NCBI GenBank assembly: GCA_001655205.1
Contig: LPNZ01003674.1
Coordinates: forward strand, 1-61,424
DNA: 61,424 nt
Direction: 5' to 3'
Source: Lenisia limosa
Taxonomy: Eukaryota > Breviatea
Position numbers and translations under genes: made by a program. How positions within the stretch are numbered: position 1 is the first letter of the stretch; the number at the start of each line of letters is the position of its first letter. Under the pieces are notes generated by a model. That model saw only the letters and a list, made by a program, of their open reading frames with translations. It ran no database searches and was not told the DNA's origin. Below are positions 23,101 through 35,300 of the stretch, piece after piece.

Positions 23101-26100
23101 CTTGCAAAGGAGCTTCAGTCCAGATGAGTTGTCCATGAAGAGCTGAAAAGTGGTCTTGGATTTGGCTGAGTGGGTCAGATGATCTGTTTTGAAAAGAAAG
23201 GAGTCTGGTACACATATTGCATGTCTGAATAACTTACCATTAGTTGTGAGTCCCACAACGATAGAGGCCAAAACTGCGGTCATATTCTCTATATTGGCTT
23301 GGTTCGCTTCAATGTCGCTTACTCCATCTATGATGTAAACAATATTACTCTTCAACAATTACTCAAAAACTAGCAAAGAGTGATTGTACAACATTCTTAC
23401 ATTTTTCACTCTGAATATTCACATGCTCTCCAGCAATGAGATTGGTGATGACGTTACAAAGAGCACTCGCCAACTACAACCATCAGAGCGGAAATCACGA
23501 TCACACTAACCTCCACCAGGACAATAGCGTTGACACCAGCCACTGCAAAGTTCTTATATGCAAGTCTGGCGGCAATGAGGTTATCTTGGGACATCATCTT
23601 GCTGTGTTGAAGGTTGCTTGAAACTCGCTATGCCAGTCAAAGTACCCCCAAAAACGACAAACTTCGCTCTTAGGGACCTCGAGGTCATCTTCGACAACAA
23701 CAGGGCGAAGAAGTCGGATTAACATGGTTCGTACATCATCCTCATCAACCACTAATTGTGAGAGAACTCCTTGGATGGAGAACATCCTAAAACAATGAAG
23801 AAAACACAGGCTACTGGAGGCCAAGCCCAACTTACACATCACCGGAGTGATCCACAACACTCATGAGAAGCCGCACCATTTCAAGACGGACCTAAGGGTC
23901 ATACAATAGATGATACAGTGTGATAAAAAATAACATATATCATATACTACTGCATGTAGATGTACATATAATGTGGAAATGAGAAATTATAAGATGGTAT
24001 TGTCACCCCATCCTTAAATTGAAAGCAAACCTTGACCGCAACATCATGAATGTGATCTTCAAGTACATGAAGAACATCTGTAGTATAACAATAGTCCAAT
24101 ATATGATAAAGTCCAAGGGCTGAAGGAAGTACCCCCTACTTTTGATTGCAGTTCTTGCCAGATGTTCTTTGTCATAGAGTTCACGAAGGGCCTTGACAGC
24201 GTTTCGACGGACTTCAGCAGAACTGAAGATGAAAAGACAGCCTTTCGACCCTTATAAACACAACAAAATGCCTTTGGCAACTGGTGAACTCTCAGCTTAC
24301 TTTTTGTCACGGGCCAACTGGTCAGCAAGAGTGGCCACACCGACCGCACGCATTGTGGACGTCAAGAGCTCCCATTGCATGCGTAGAACAAGGCCTAGGG
24401 CGGCGGCGGCAATGGCTCGAACCCCTGGGTTGTTGGTCTCAGATTAACAAGAAAAAAAAAAGGGGCTTCTAATATCCGACCAAAGCAATACTGANNNNNN
24501 NNNNNNNNNNNNNNNNNNNNNNNNNNNNNNNNNNNNNNNNNNNNNNNNNNNNNNNNNNNNNNNNNNNNNNNNNNNNNNNNNNNNNNNNNNNTATGGCCCA
24601 ACTTACGAGGCACATCGTCTTTCGCAGCCATCACCAGAAGGTCGAACCTGGGGTTTAAGATGAACGATATTGTTTCAAAAAGAACAAAGAACGCTGGATG
24701 ACCATGGCAACACTCACCTTGGGGTGAGGTTTTCAGTGTCAATAGCGTCAATGAGAGGCCATCCCTTTCCCAGGACCCGCACCGACTGTGCACGCACTAA
24801 ACCGTTAAAAGTCATTCCAAAACATCACTCAGCACAAAAGAACAGCATTCGCACCAAGAGCATTGGGGCATGTTAGGTGCCTCTTCAGGAAGGGGGCAAA
24901 CAGGCGGCACACCACTTTGCTAAACTGAAGGAACGTAAGATAACAAAAGTACCACAATTAAGCAAAAACAGAGGACAGAAGAGCCAAACTCCATTACGGC
25001 TTCTTACCTCAGGATGGTTTCTCGTTTGATCCAACATCTTATCAACAACTACACCGTTAGTGGATGCTAGAACCTATCGAGAGATCATAGTCCCCCGCGA
25101 ACTTGCTGAAAGTGCGACAACCACTGAATGCGACTGAACAACAAGCACCAAACGGAAGAAATCCTGTAGACAGTCTTTTTCTGGAGGATGTTAAAACACC
25201 AGTGCTGTGATTGTTTTAAAATGAAAGGATCCACAGCCGAGCTAACCAAATGTACCCAAGAAAAAAAGGGAAGGGGAGGGGGGGAGGACACAATATTTCA
25301 TAATATCATTTAATTACATTCAAGCTAGTGGCAAGGCATAACATTCAAAAGGGTAGCAAGACGCTGGCCCCTCCCTACCAATGACGTCTTTGATGCTGGT
25401 TTCAGCCTCACGCCAGGCCCGGAAGTACACATCTGCAATAAGAGCCAAATCGTTTTGGGAGCTCTTTTGTGCAACCTGATGCATAATAAAAACCATTTTC
25501 TTGAACCAACGACACTATAATACCCCTCCAACGAGGTTGTTTTTGATAGCATCATGGATTCGTTTGACGACAGTTCCGCTGAGACGGAAGAAGTGGCAAA
25601 GAAGAGTTCGGCCGTTCTGACTACGCACAAAGCGGACATCCAAGAAGCAAGCCAGCACACGGTTGATGACGTCGCCGGACCTGCGTCGTTAGCAAGTTCA
25701 TCTTCAATGTCCGGTATCGCTCTACTTACTCAGGTTGCTCAGCATCAATAGTCTCGATAGTATGACGAGCCTTGAAAAGACGCTCAATGTCTGCAAAAGA
25801 ACAGTGAAACACCATAACAAACAACTGTAAATACTCCCTTTTTATATTTTTTTTAAATTGTTTTAGCAACTAACCAAACTAACCGGTTGTTTTCTTGCTT
25901 GCCGTATCAATGTTGCTGAGAAGAAGAGAGAAGACAACGGGAGCGATTCTCTCCCAATCATGAAGTCTATCAAGGACATAGCGCTCCAATGCCTTCAGTA
26001 CTGACGTAACCGCGTTTTGGCAAGAGGTCTCCAAGGAGTATGTGATAATGTTGTCTGGAAAATGATAAACAGATTAAGAGTTGGGAGAAGTACCATGAAG

Positions 26101-26532
26101 CAAGACCAAGAGCTCGTTGAGGACTTCGGGAACCAATACTTTAGAGTCGTGCTCGAGGAAGGCATAAATAATCAGTCCAACAACACGAGTGAAGTCCAAA
26201 GCTGTGAATGCTTCCATAGAAAGCTGAAAAATTATGGCGCTAAGAGAGAATGATGTCCAACTGTTTGTTCGGGGTCTTCGGGGAGGGAAATCACATCATT
26301 TGCAAAGATCATTGAAATGGTGTTTAATAGCTCTTGAAAGATACCAGTGTACTGTGAGCGAGGGAGAAGGGTCCATATTTCTTTTAACGTTTTCTGAGAA
26401 ACCTTCTGTTGGAGTAAATAAAGAGCAAAAACCTCAAACCCCTACATTGTTTGAAATGAACAGCACGAGTGCTGACATAGACTCGGCCTCAATGCACGAA
26501 AGGAACTCATCTTTCAGCTCTACAGCCGACAT
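20167..26532 (-). CDS. NCAPG2: Condensin-2 complex subunit G2 (CAP-G2)-like HEAT-repeat protein
   Basis: The start at 26532 gives MSAVELKDEFLSCIEAESM and the stop is at 20167-20169 after a Glu-rich end (EATPEESSDMIVEE). Exons in order encode helical repeats: YVLDRLHDWERIAPVVFS, SGDVINRVLACFLDVRFV, NGRTLLCHFFRLSGTVVK, ALIADVYFRAWREAETSI, RAIAAAALGLVLRMQWEL, EVRRNAVKALRELYD, HDVAVKVRLEMVRLLMSV, DDVRTMLIRLLRPVVVED. The IADVYFRAWREAE segment followed by HEAT repeats with 'KVR' turns, and the EDDLEVPKSEVCRFW block, match vertebrate CAP-G2 in order and spacing. CAP-G2 is a non-SMC subunit of condensin II, which compacts chromosomes in mitosis. About 25 exons; two gaps (21953-22023 and 24495-24591) hide small parts. 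A more general HEAT-repeat protein is the alternative. SYF1 lies 196 bp upstream on the same strand. Confidence 0.72.
21876..21938. repeat. 24-bp tandem repeat, 2.6 copies, beside an assembly gap
   Basis: Two full identical copies of a 24-bp unit (gcatggagtgaataag plus aaacagat) and a partial third, ending 14 bases before an N-run. It lies within an intron of the CAP-G2-like gene. The gap probably hides more copies that could not be assembled. Confidence 0.85.
21953..22023. other. Assembly gap (71 N)
   Basis: An N-run directly downstream of the 24-bp tandem repeat in the CAP-G2-like gene. Confidence 0.98.
24495..24591. other. Assembly gap (97 N)
   Basis: An N-run inside the CAP-G2-like gene, between the HEAT-repeat exons at about 24400 and 24650. 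Confidence 0.98.
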
Positions 26533-26728
26533 TGTTTCCTCTTTTGAAGCTTCCGGCTTCCCTTTTCTATCTTTTGATATATATGCCTGATCTCTACACC
26601 TTTACTACTATCTTGCTACTATCCAATAACTTGTGTAAAGATCTCCCGAAAAAACAACCAAGATGGATCGGCTTGATCACTTCACTCTATCTCCATTCTT
26701 CAACGCAATTTACATAGTATACAACACA

Positions 26729-29700
26729 TTATATCTTGTCAGCAGGGCTCATGTCAAATTGGGCCTGTACTGAGCGCTTGATACGGAGCATTTCTCTGAA
26801 GGTCTCCTCATTACCATGCTACAAGGTCAGGGAACACCAAGGGTGCATTGTTTTCTGAACACCAAAGATTGAAAAGATCCCTCCAACAGCCACTTCGAAC
26901 TCCTGCCATGATTCATAGTAGTCCACATTGACACTGGGGTTGGCAAACTGCGAACCGTGGGCAAAGATTGCTGAAAGAATGAGATAATGGTGAAGAATAT
27001 TTGAAGTGGAAAAGCTCCAAGAAGTAGCCCACCTCTGCTTCTGTCGACTTCGCCAAGCTTGAGTTCAAGCTGTGCAAACTTGACGGCCACATCACGAGCC
27101 TGAGAGAGTGACCACCATACCACAAGCATCGTGAGGAATCTTTAACAGAAGACCCCCCCCCCCCACATCCTTGTCATGAAGACAGTTGACTGCCCTCTCG
27201 TAGACTTCTCTGGATTTGGTTGGGCCAAAGAATTTGGCCGCACGCGCCGCATAGACTCGATAGATCTCTCCTTTCTGCAGGGGTCACACTAATTGACACC
27301 GAAGCTCAAAAAAAGCAATACCCTCGTTGCTCACGTGTTCATCAGCAACATTCAAGGAGGCCTGGTCATAGACAATCATTGCACGCTGGATAGAACCGTG
27401 CTCCTCCTCCAAGCGGGCCCATCTCAAATAGAACGGCTTCTTCTCTTCGGCCGGCATCGAAGTCACACACTGCTCGTAAAGGTCTCTTGCTCTCTCAATC
27501 TTCTCTCCGTTGTATCTGAAGAAATGATTGAAAGCTGAAGTAGGCAGGTCGGGGGGAACTTTAATGCGAAACTAACCTCTTGGTGAACTGAGCCAAATAT
27601 TCACGCCAAATCGGCACGCAATGAGGGAATGTGAAGAGGTTGACACCGCTAGAGTGTTAAAAATATCAAAAATTGAACAAAAGAAACCAGTAAATAACTT
27701 ACAAAACATGGATTACGACAGCCCACCGTTCATAGGATTGGAATGCGTCTTCGAAGTAGTTGTTTTCAGTCAAATAGCGAGCGCAGTTGATAACCACCTA
27801 AAAGGTCAGCCCTTAATACCAATACTGGACACATTGTATGTATATGTATGCACGTTTGTTGATACACACGAGCGGGCAACAACTGATTACAAGCCACCAA
27901 CCTTAGGAGTGGCCACTTTAAGATCAAACATGCGGGTGTACAAGGACTGAAAGGGTCACATTGAACATGATGCATTCGGACAATATAGTGGGGTGGGAGA
28001 GCACAAACCTTGACGGTGTCGACCGTGCCGAGGTTCTCCTCGAGGTCCACACGGAACAGCCAGAGCCTCAGGTTCTTATGGATGCGAAGATGGGGTGACG
28101 TGTTGTAGTCTCTGTATGACACATTGTGGGCGGCAGGCTGGGGGGTAAGCATTGTAGCAGAGATGGGAAGGCTTACAGGCTCGGCAGTGGCGCTTCTCAA
28201 GACCTGCTGGGCCTTGTCAATGTGTTGGTGTCTGATCTCCATTTCCGCCCAATTCGCCCAAAGATGCGCCAAATCATCGACGGTCTTGACTGCATGCTAG
28301 GGGGGTGAGCGGCATACTTCAAAACAGCATGGATAAGGCAGCTTACGGGTTCCTTGATACTTTGAGCGAACACCTCCCTGGCGGAATCCAGATCACCCTG
28401 ATCCTCATAGAACTTGGCAAACTGGGTCCAAAGATAATGCGGCCGTCCTGTCACGTTTTTGTTATTAGCGTCAATGGTCTTGCAGGCGGCTGTGAAGGTG
28501 CTCACAATCTGGTGCGTGATTACATGGGCAGATCTCAGGATTATGATGCACAAAAATCGACAATTAAGCTCGATTCCTTTTGAACAAAAGTTTTGGTTTT
28601 GCAAAGTCTCGTGAAAGAGCAAACCTTGACCTTGTCGTCACCCATAAGTTTAACGCGTCTCTGCCACTCAATTGTGTTATGAGGGTTTTGACGAAGAAGA
28701 ACACTGTTAATCAAAAGAGGCCTTCTCTTAATGAGAAAGTCGAAGCGAGCAAGACTAAATTGTCAGAAAAGCACTAAGAAAGTAATATATCATATGGCCG
28801 AATCTGTCCACACAATCACGCTTATAAGAGATATTCTAAGTATACAGCAATGCAAATCTGCTTTCATTAAGTAACGGTCTTCAAACCTGAGATCAACATC
28901 CACGTCAACAGCCTCATCGGCAACATCATCATGAACACTAAAATGTCAGATGAAAGGGAGGGGGGGGAGGCTGCTGAAGGAAAACAAGGTAACAAAGCTT
29001 ACATGGCATTTTCGTCCTCGTCAATTTCCTCCATTAAAGTCTAAACAATTAAATACGCCAAACAAACGAGATACTGGTGTTCTTATTAGAGCCGAGTAGG
29101 GCTCACCTCAGTGTAGCGCTCCTCAAATGCAGAGTAGGATTGGAAGATAATGGTGAAGTCACGAACGGTGATAACGGTGTTGACACCCTACAACAATAAG
29201 GACACTCAAGAGAGCAGTGACAAACCTCCTCAAAGACGTTCCTTGCCATATCGAAATGGCCCTTTTTGACGTAAAACTCTCCAAGGGCCGCCCAAAGCTT
29301 GCCAACATCCTCAGTGTATCTCTTCAGACCAGAACGGATAATGTTCTCAACTATGGTCCAAATGAATAGGAGGAAATGTAGGCGAGAAGAGGAGGTGGTC
29401 GTGTCATTATGAATTAATCAATCCCCAGTAACTAACCATTCAAATGCTCAACATCCTCAGGGTGTTCCTTGCAGAGATGGCACAGTTTGACCCACCAATC
29501 GTGAGTTGTCTTTCCTAGGAAAATAAACAACGAGGGGAGGGGGAAGAACCTAACAAGCCTGTAGACAACTCTTGAATTCCTTCCAGGAAAGCAAAAAAAA
29601 AAGGTGATAGTGAGTTTCACTTATACTACTACTATCATTGAAAAACAAAAAGGAGGAAGAGAATCTTCTGCATAATGCATAATATGATACTGTATTACAA

Positions 29701-30652
29701 TCCACACACCCTGGATAGACATGAATCTGTCACGGTTGACCATGGCAACAATGCAGTCGCAAGCCTCGCGGTATTTGTTATTTCTCAAAAGGAACTCGAC
29801 ATATTCCTCTATCTAGATACGATCAGGAATGCTGTGAAAATAGTCATCCCTCCCTTCTTGTTGTTATTATATTACCTTATCACATTAAAACGTTAAATCC
29901 CTCCGACCTGGGCAGGCTCAAGCTGAATATAACGTCTGTAGATGAGACAAGCAGTCTCAAGAGGTACCCATGGCGAACGAGCAAACTTGACAAAGAGCGA
30001 CCAGATCCTGATGGGTGAAGTCTAGGACTGCTGTGTGTTTACTTCATTTTATACTCTATTCAAAGAAAAGGTGATGACAGGTTAATATAACAATCCTACA
30101 TCAGATGCTGAGTGATTGGAAGAGAAGAGAGCGCTTCGTCAGCCTTGCGCCTGAAGGTTGTGATGCGACGCTGGGCAAGGAGACACTCAAGATACTCCAC
30201 CCAGATTCTAGGCATCTTGTGCATTGTGATAAGGGCCCTCTCAAAGATGACGGTCAGGTTCACAAACTCTTCAGAAACAACACACTTCCCTGAGGTGTAA
30301 AACTAACAATCAAGAATCAAACCTCTGATTTGTCTCTTTCTTTCCTGTAAATATCTGTACCAGATCTTGTAAGAACCTGGAACGTGTTTGAGGGCACGCT
30401 CATAGATCTCGTTGATTGCAGAGAAGCCACCAAGTCCATTATCACGCTTTTTCAAGAACTCAATATAAAGTAACCAAGACTAATGCCGTAAAATTTCAAG
30501 GAAAATCAACAAACCTTCACTGAAAACGGGTTACGAGTACATTCTTCTTCAAAAGGGAGAGTATCTTCCTCTATTACTTCATATTCAAGATCATCAACAT
30601 CGCTGTCGCTCTGGTGAGTCTCAACTGGAGTCTCCACTTGCTCTGCCTCCAT
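26729..30652 (-). CDS. SYF1: Pre-mRNA splicing factor SYF1 / XAB2 (HAT repeats)
   Basis: The start at 30652 gives MEAEQVETPVETHQSDSD, followed by LPFEEECTRNPFSVK and SWLLYIEFLKKRDNG. HAT repeats continue through the gene: INEIYERALKHVPGSYKI, MPRIWVEYLEC, WFVLCEEHPEDVEHLN, RPHYLWTQFAKFYEDQGD, LDSAREVFAQSIKE, LWANWAEMEIRHQHIDKA, LRLWLFRVDLEENLGTVD, FYLRWARLEEEHGSIQRA, MIVYDQA, and finally GNEETFREMLRIKRSVQAQ before the stop at 26729-26731. The opening 'EEExxRNPFSVxxWLxYI' and the ending 'GNExTxxEMLRIKRSVxAxF' are diagnostic of SYF1/XAB2. It is a core protein of the Prp19/NineTeen complex in the spliceosome; in animals XAB2 also acts in transcription-coupled repair. The presence of a full SYF1 fits an intron-rich genome. 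The usual acidic C-terminal tail of larger orthologues appears shortened here. Confidence 0.95.
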
Positions 30653-30997
30653 TCTCAAAAAGAAAAAGTTTCTCCAATATAAATGTCTCCAAGAATGTAT
30701 TCTACTAGAACGTTTAATTCACGCTGAAAAGAAAAAGGGCAAAAAACGAAATCACCGGACTAAAAGCCTTTCCTTCCGTCCCGGTTTTAGGATAATTGCT
30801 CCGATTCTGTGCTCAGTCGTCCATATTTAGTAAGATCTCTCTTATTGCAAAACCCCGACAAATTGCGGAGGTTCATCAGTGAAAATAGTAGTAAAAAAAC
30901 TAAGAAAGAGGTAGTACTATTAAATACCGAAAAACTAAACAATCGTTCTTTGAGGGCGAATCAAACTACATTCCCCACTTCCTAGACCTCGTCAAAG
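30653..30997. other. Divergent promoter region, SYF1 (-) and universal stress protein (+)
   Basis: 345 bases between opposing start codons. It is A-rich, with no convincing TATA box, palindrome, repeat or RNA gene. Confidence 0.5.
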
Positions 30998-32201
30998 ATG
31001 CAACAAGCTCACCAAACCCATTCGGTGGCTCCAAGCATCAAACCAACACATGTATGAGGGAGGGTCTTTTTTCCATCTCTGACCAAGTAGGCAAGTATTG
31101 CAAAAAAGACGTCTGAAGCTTTTGAATCAATGTCCATTAAAGTTGACACCAATGCTGCTTCAACTCACTTGCCAACCATGTGAGTGTTTCTGATTTAATG
31201 ACCCTGTATTAGGGACCCGTCACAACTTTCCCCTGTCGGCCCCACACACGTTGCAATTGCAATGGAAGAGTAGGGTCTTGGTCTTATTCGTATAAGTAAT
31301 GTCACCTCTTGCTCAACAACTTACCCACAGGTCTGAACCGTGTCATAACGCGTTGAGATGGACTTTGAAGCATATCATTCGCAGTGGTGACACTGTATGT
31401 CTATAATATTCAAAAACAAGATAATATCATTTGTATATCTATGTTGTGAGATGAAATTTGAAATTGACATATTGAATTTACATAATCAATTAGCTTTCCA
31501 TTGTGTATGTTCAGCCGGCGGTTGTACTGCCTACGCCAAGCTACGGTCTTGTTGGTGGTAGGTTCCCGATAAGTGGGTTCACTCACTAAACTTTGAAATT
31601 AATTGTCACTTGCGTTAGGAAGCTGGAATGCATACTCCCACACCAGAGAAGCTCAAGAATACGTAGAAATGGTCAGTGGGAGAAAATAATGTACTTTTAT
31701 GGCAAGTAACATTACAACTAACATTTATTAGGCTAAAAATGCTTCAGAACAACTGTTGAAAACATTTCAAGATGAAGCTGAGCAACTTTGTGGTGAAAAG
31801 AATGTATGTATATGGTTCTTTGCCTTGCTTAAAACAATCTTCACAATGTTTCAATCACATTTTTAGATTATTATTCGGTCAGTGCGGAGAGTCGGCAGTG
31901 TCAAACAGGAAGTTTGGGCCTGCTGGATAGCTGTATAACTGTATAGATACTGGCAATGTGCGAAAATGAGAATGTGGGTCACTTGGTAGTTGCAGCAAGA
32001 AACAAGAACATTTTCAAAAGGTAAAGTGATTAACTTTGAGCCAGTTGTTTGATTCTTTAGATTGATTTCTTCCAATTCAGCTGATCACTTCCAACATAAT
32101 GCTAAGGTGAGTGCGACGACAAGGAGGGAGTTATGGATATCAAGGCCTCTTTTTCACCAATATAGTGCGCTGTAACTGTTGTACATCCTGACTCTCACTA
32201 A
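30998..32201 (+). CDS. Universal stress protein (UspA) family
   Basis: The start gives MQQAHQTHSVAPSIKPTH, then ASIAKKTSEAFESMSIK, LSPVGPTHVAIAMEESEP, CHNALRWTLKHIIRSGDT, VVLPTPSYGLVG, SWNAYSHTREAQEYVEMA, ASEQLLKTFQDEAEQLCG, IIIRSVRRVGSVKQEILA, CENENVGHLVVAARNKNI, FKRLISSNSADHFQHNAK, CAVTVVHPDSH and stop at 32199-32201. This is the USP alpha/beta fold: the first strand VAIAMEESEPCHNALRW replaces the usual V-A-V-D-G-S-E-x-S-x-x-A-L-R-W, and the end has the LVV-R-x-x-x-x-F-K-R-L-x-S-x-S-A-D-x-x-x-x-x-A-x-C-A-V-T-V-V block. The canonical Asp of the first motif is Met and the ATP-binding glycine run (G-x2-G-x9-G-S) is degenerate, so nucleotide binding is doubtful. About eight exons. Confidence 0.85.
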
Positions 32202-32386
32202 TTACAAAATGTTGACTAATTCCAAATGTTGCTTCACCTAATATAATATGTTATAATGTACTGTATACTTTATGATGAACATTGAGATCCAACAAACTAC
32301 ATTAGAAAAAAACAATGACTTCACAACCGCCTTCCTTCACAGAGAAATAAAACAACCCCAGAAACAGACACCCCCATCCCCATGCA

Positions 32387-35300
32387 TTAGACTTCAGTTT
32401 CAGCATATGTCTCATCAAAGCCGAAGGTTGCCTCTTCGCCACTCTGTAGCGACTCAGAAGTGGTCTGTTCAGCAAGTGTTGGCTCCTCAAGAAACTCAAT
32501 GTCGCACGGTTTATTTTGGGTCGGCTTCTTGCGAGATATGAACACCATTGCAGCACCTCCAACAAAGGCTATTGCAACCACTGCAACTACAATCAAAGCT
32601 GAATGTCAGTTGTAAACTATGAAGTTAATCCTCACCGAAAGTTGTCATAGATGATTCATCTGAACTGCTCACTGTCCCAAAACTGCATTTCTAAAAGGTG
32701 ATGCCCGATCGTTTTTCCAAGCCAGATCCCACTTACAGCTCCCTCATGGCTGGCTTGAATCTCAGCCTGACAGTCCCCATCCTCTCGAGTCGTTTCAATC
32801 TCAACATTGCCGCAAAGAGCCGAGCATTCTGGCTGTTGAGAAAGGCAAGGCCTTATCCTACCGTCTCCACTAGCGCTCCACGACACAACCACCGACGATG
32901 ACATGGACTGCATCTCCAGCACTACAGAATGAAAGAACCCCCAAGGCGCATTTAGCTCAAGGTACTCATAGCCACTATAAATCACATATCGAAATACGGT
33001 GTACAATTTGCAAAAAGTAAAACAGTATGAAGTCCCACAGGGAAATTATGGATTGAATATGATAAGGAGTCTACGGGGAGATTGTTGCGTGATAGTATTC
33101 ACCCAAACCTCGTGACACTGAAGATGCCACCTGCGTGCTTGACTCTTTAGTCATTAACCTGAGGGGTTAGCAAACCGTTATACCAATATTTAACATCAGA
33201 CAAAACTTCATACGTGACATTTGCCAAATCGTGAACAGCGGGTCCTAAGAGAACTGCAATTTCCATGTCATCAATCTACATGGGAAAGTAAAAATATTTT
33301 TGGGAATTTATCAATAATCAGTTATTATTCGGACCTAATTATAATACACCAAGCCAACATATTCAGAGACAACGCTGCTTTTGAAGTGGTTGTAGTCAGA
33401 AGCAAGGTCACACAAAGCACCTTCCTTACAGCCAAGGTTCAATTCAAGTTTAGCCTACAGAATAGGTATAATTAGAATATTAAAAAAACAGACCTTGATA
33501 TAGCTGTCAGCTGTTCGGATGGTGACTGTTGTTGTGGATTCAGTATGAACATGTGTCATTGAGAGTGCCTAAGCAGCAATAAAAGGGAAACCAGCTTCAC
33601 TTCGAAACCAAAAAACACTAATTCCTCTCAAAATTCTGATACTTAACAGACGCCACAAAACCAACCAGGGAGGATGACGTGGAGCTTGAAATAAACGCAT
33701 CAACAATTCTTGGGCTAGCAGCCTCGAGAGTTGTGTGTGTTGCGTATGCGGTGGTGGAAGAAAGGCTCGGCGTTTCAGAAGTTCTGAAAAAGTCAAAAGA
33801 ATCTATAGTGTTCAGCTCGTGTGATACTGTCAGCTCATCAAAACAGACCGGAATTGTGGTGGCATGCCCGGATTAAGAGCATCAGTAGCCCCTCGTAGGA
33901 TTTCAGTTGAGGGAGATGGAGGGTCATTGAGCAGCTGAACTGTAAGAACTTTTTAACTATCTCTCAAAGAACAATCCACTGACATTCATATCATAGTCAT
34001 AAGCCTTGATTTCTTTCAAGTAGATGAGAGTGGAGTCACCATTTTCAATGCTCCAGCCAGAAAAGTTCAGACAAAAACTGTCAATATCTGACATGTCTAA
34101 AGAGATTAAACAATATCTTGGAGAAGACTGGCTCAAAACAGCAACTGATCTTGGATTACGAATCTCAAAAATAGAGTCATTGAGGCTACATCCCTTACCG
34201 TCGGCTCGAGGGGATCGTGAGCTTCGGATTTCGTTCCTCAAAATGTCAACTGTGACAAACGATCCCTTCGTTGTAACCGATTTCTAGGGGGGGGGGGTGA
34301 GACAACCAGAAATGCATAGAAGTATGAAATTGAACTTGTTCTTCCAAGCGCAACACAGTTTCCTTTCAACAATTTAGTTGAGTAAAACCCTTTCAACCTT
34401 TGCCCAGAAGTAATCCGAACCCGAAGTGGTCGTGCTTTCACTGGGCCAGCGGAGAAGGAATTCCATAGCTAAAAGCGTGAAACCCTTCCTTAGTACCCTA
34501 ATTTGAGTAGTTTGAACAAAAGGATTATCAATTCTCTGAACCAACAAGGTTTATCAGATTCGAAGGCTAAGGTGACGGATATTTTACCGAGGGTTGACCA
34601 ATCCTCAGGAGCTGCTCTACAAATCTGAAGTGTGAAAACTAAAAGCAGCATCACTCCGCAATACGGCTGTAAGGTTTTCCACCTACTCCTCCAAGGTTAC
34701 TGTCAACTAGGGCAACGGCACTGCTAAGGAACGTACCTTGCCTAAACTCATCAGTACTGGGGGATGTAAAGATGCAATCTTCTTGTTTTACAGTTTAGGT
34801 TTCCAGCCAATTGAATCGCGGCCCTACCTCAGTGCTTGTTCATTCCAGAGTGACAACTGTATGGAAGAGAAAGTGTTTGAGAAGTAAACACCCGAAAGAA
34901 TCTACACAGTAAAACAATCCCAAAATTCTATCCCAGAAAGAATGACAGTCCCACTTGGTAGGCGGCAAATTCTTCAGCCTTGATAGTTTCACCCTTCACG
35001 TTCGTGATGTAGCCCCTGGGTATTATAACTTGAGAAACATTGAAGAGGCGGAGCAGAAAAGAAATCGAAGAAAAAACTCCCCACCATTCAACGTCTGTGA
35101 AGCTATCAGGGAAGGCAAGATCGTTAACAGGCAAACTACGAAGGGGGGAGGCCGAAGGTGAGTTGAAATGCGTAAGTGGGGCGTCCCATGTCTGGCTCTT
35201 GTGGATGAGAACAATACGAGAATGCTAGGCAAACCATGAGAACGCCATCAATGGAAGAAGCACCCAAAACGGATAAGATGACGGACGGGCCGGATCGAGG

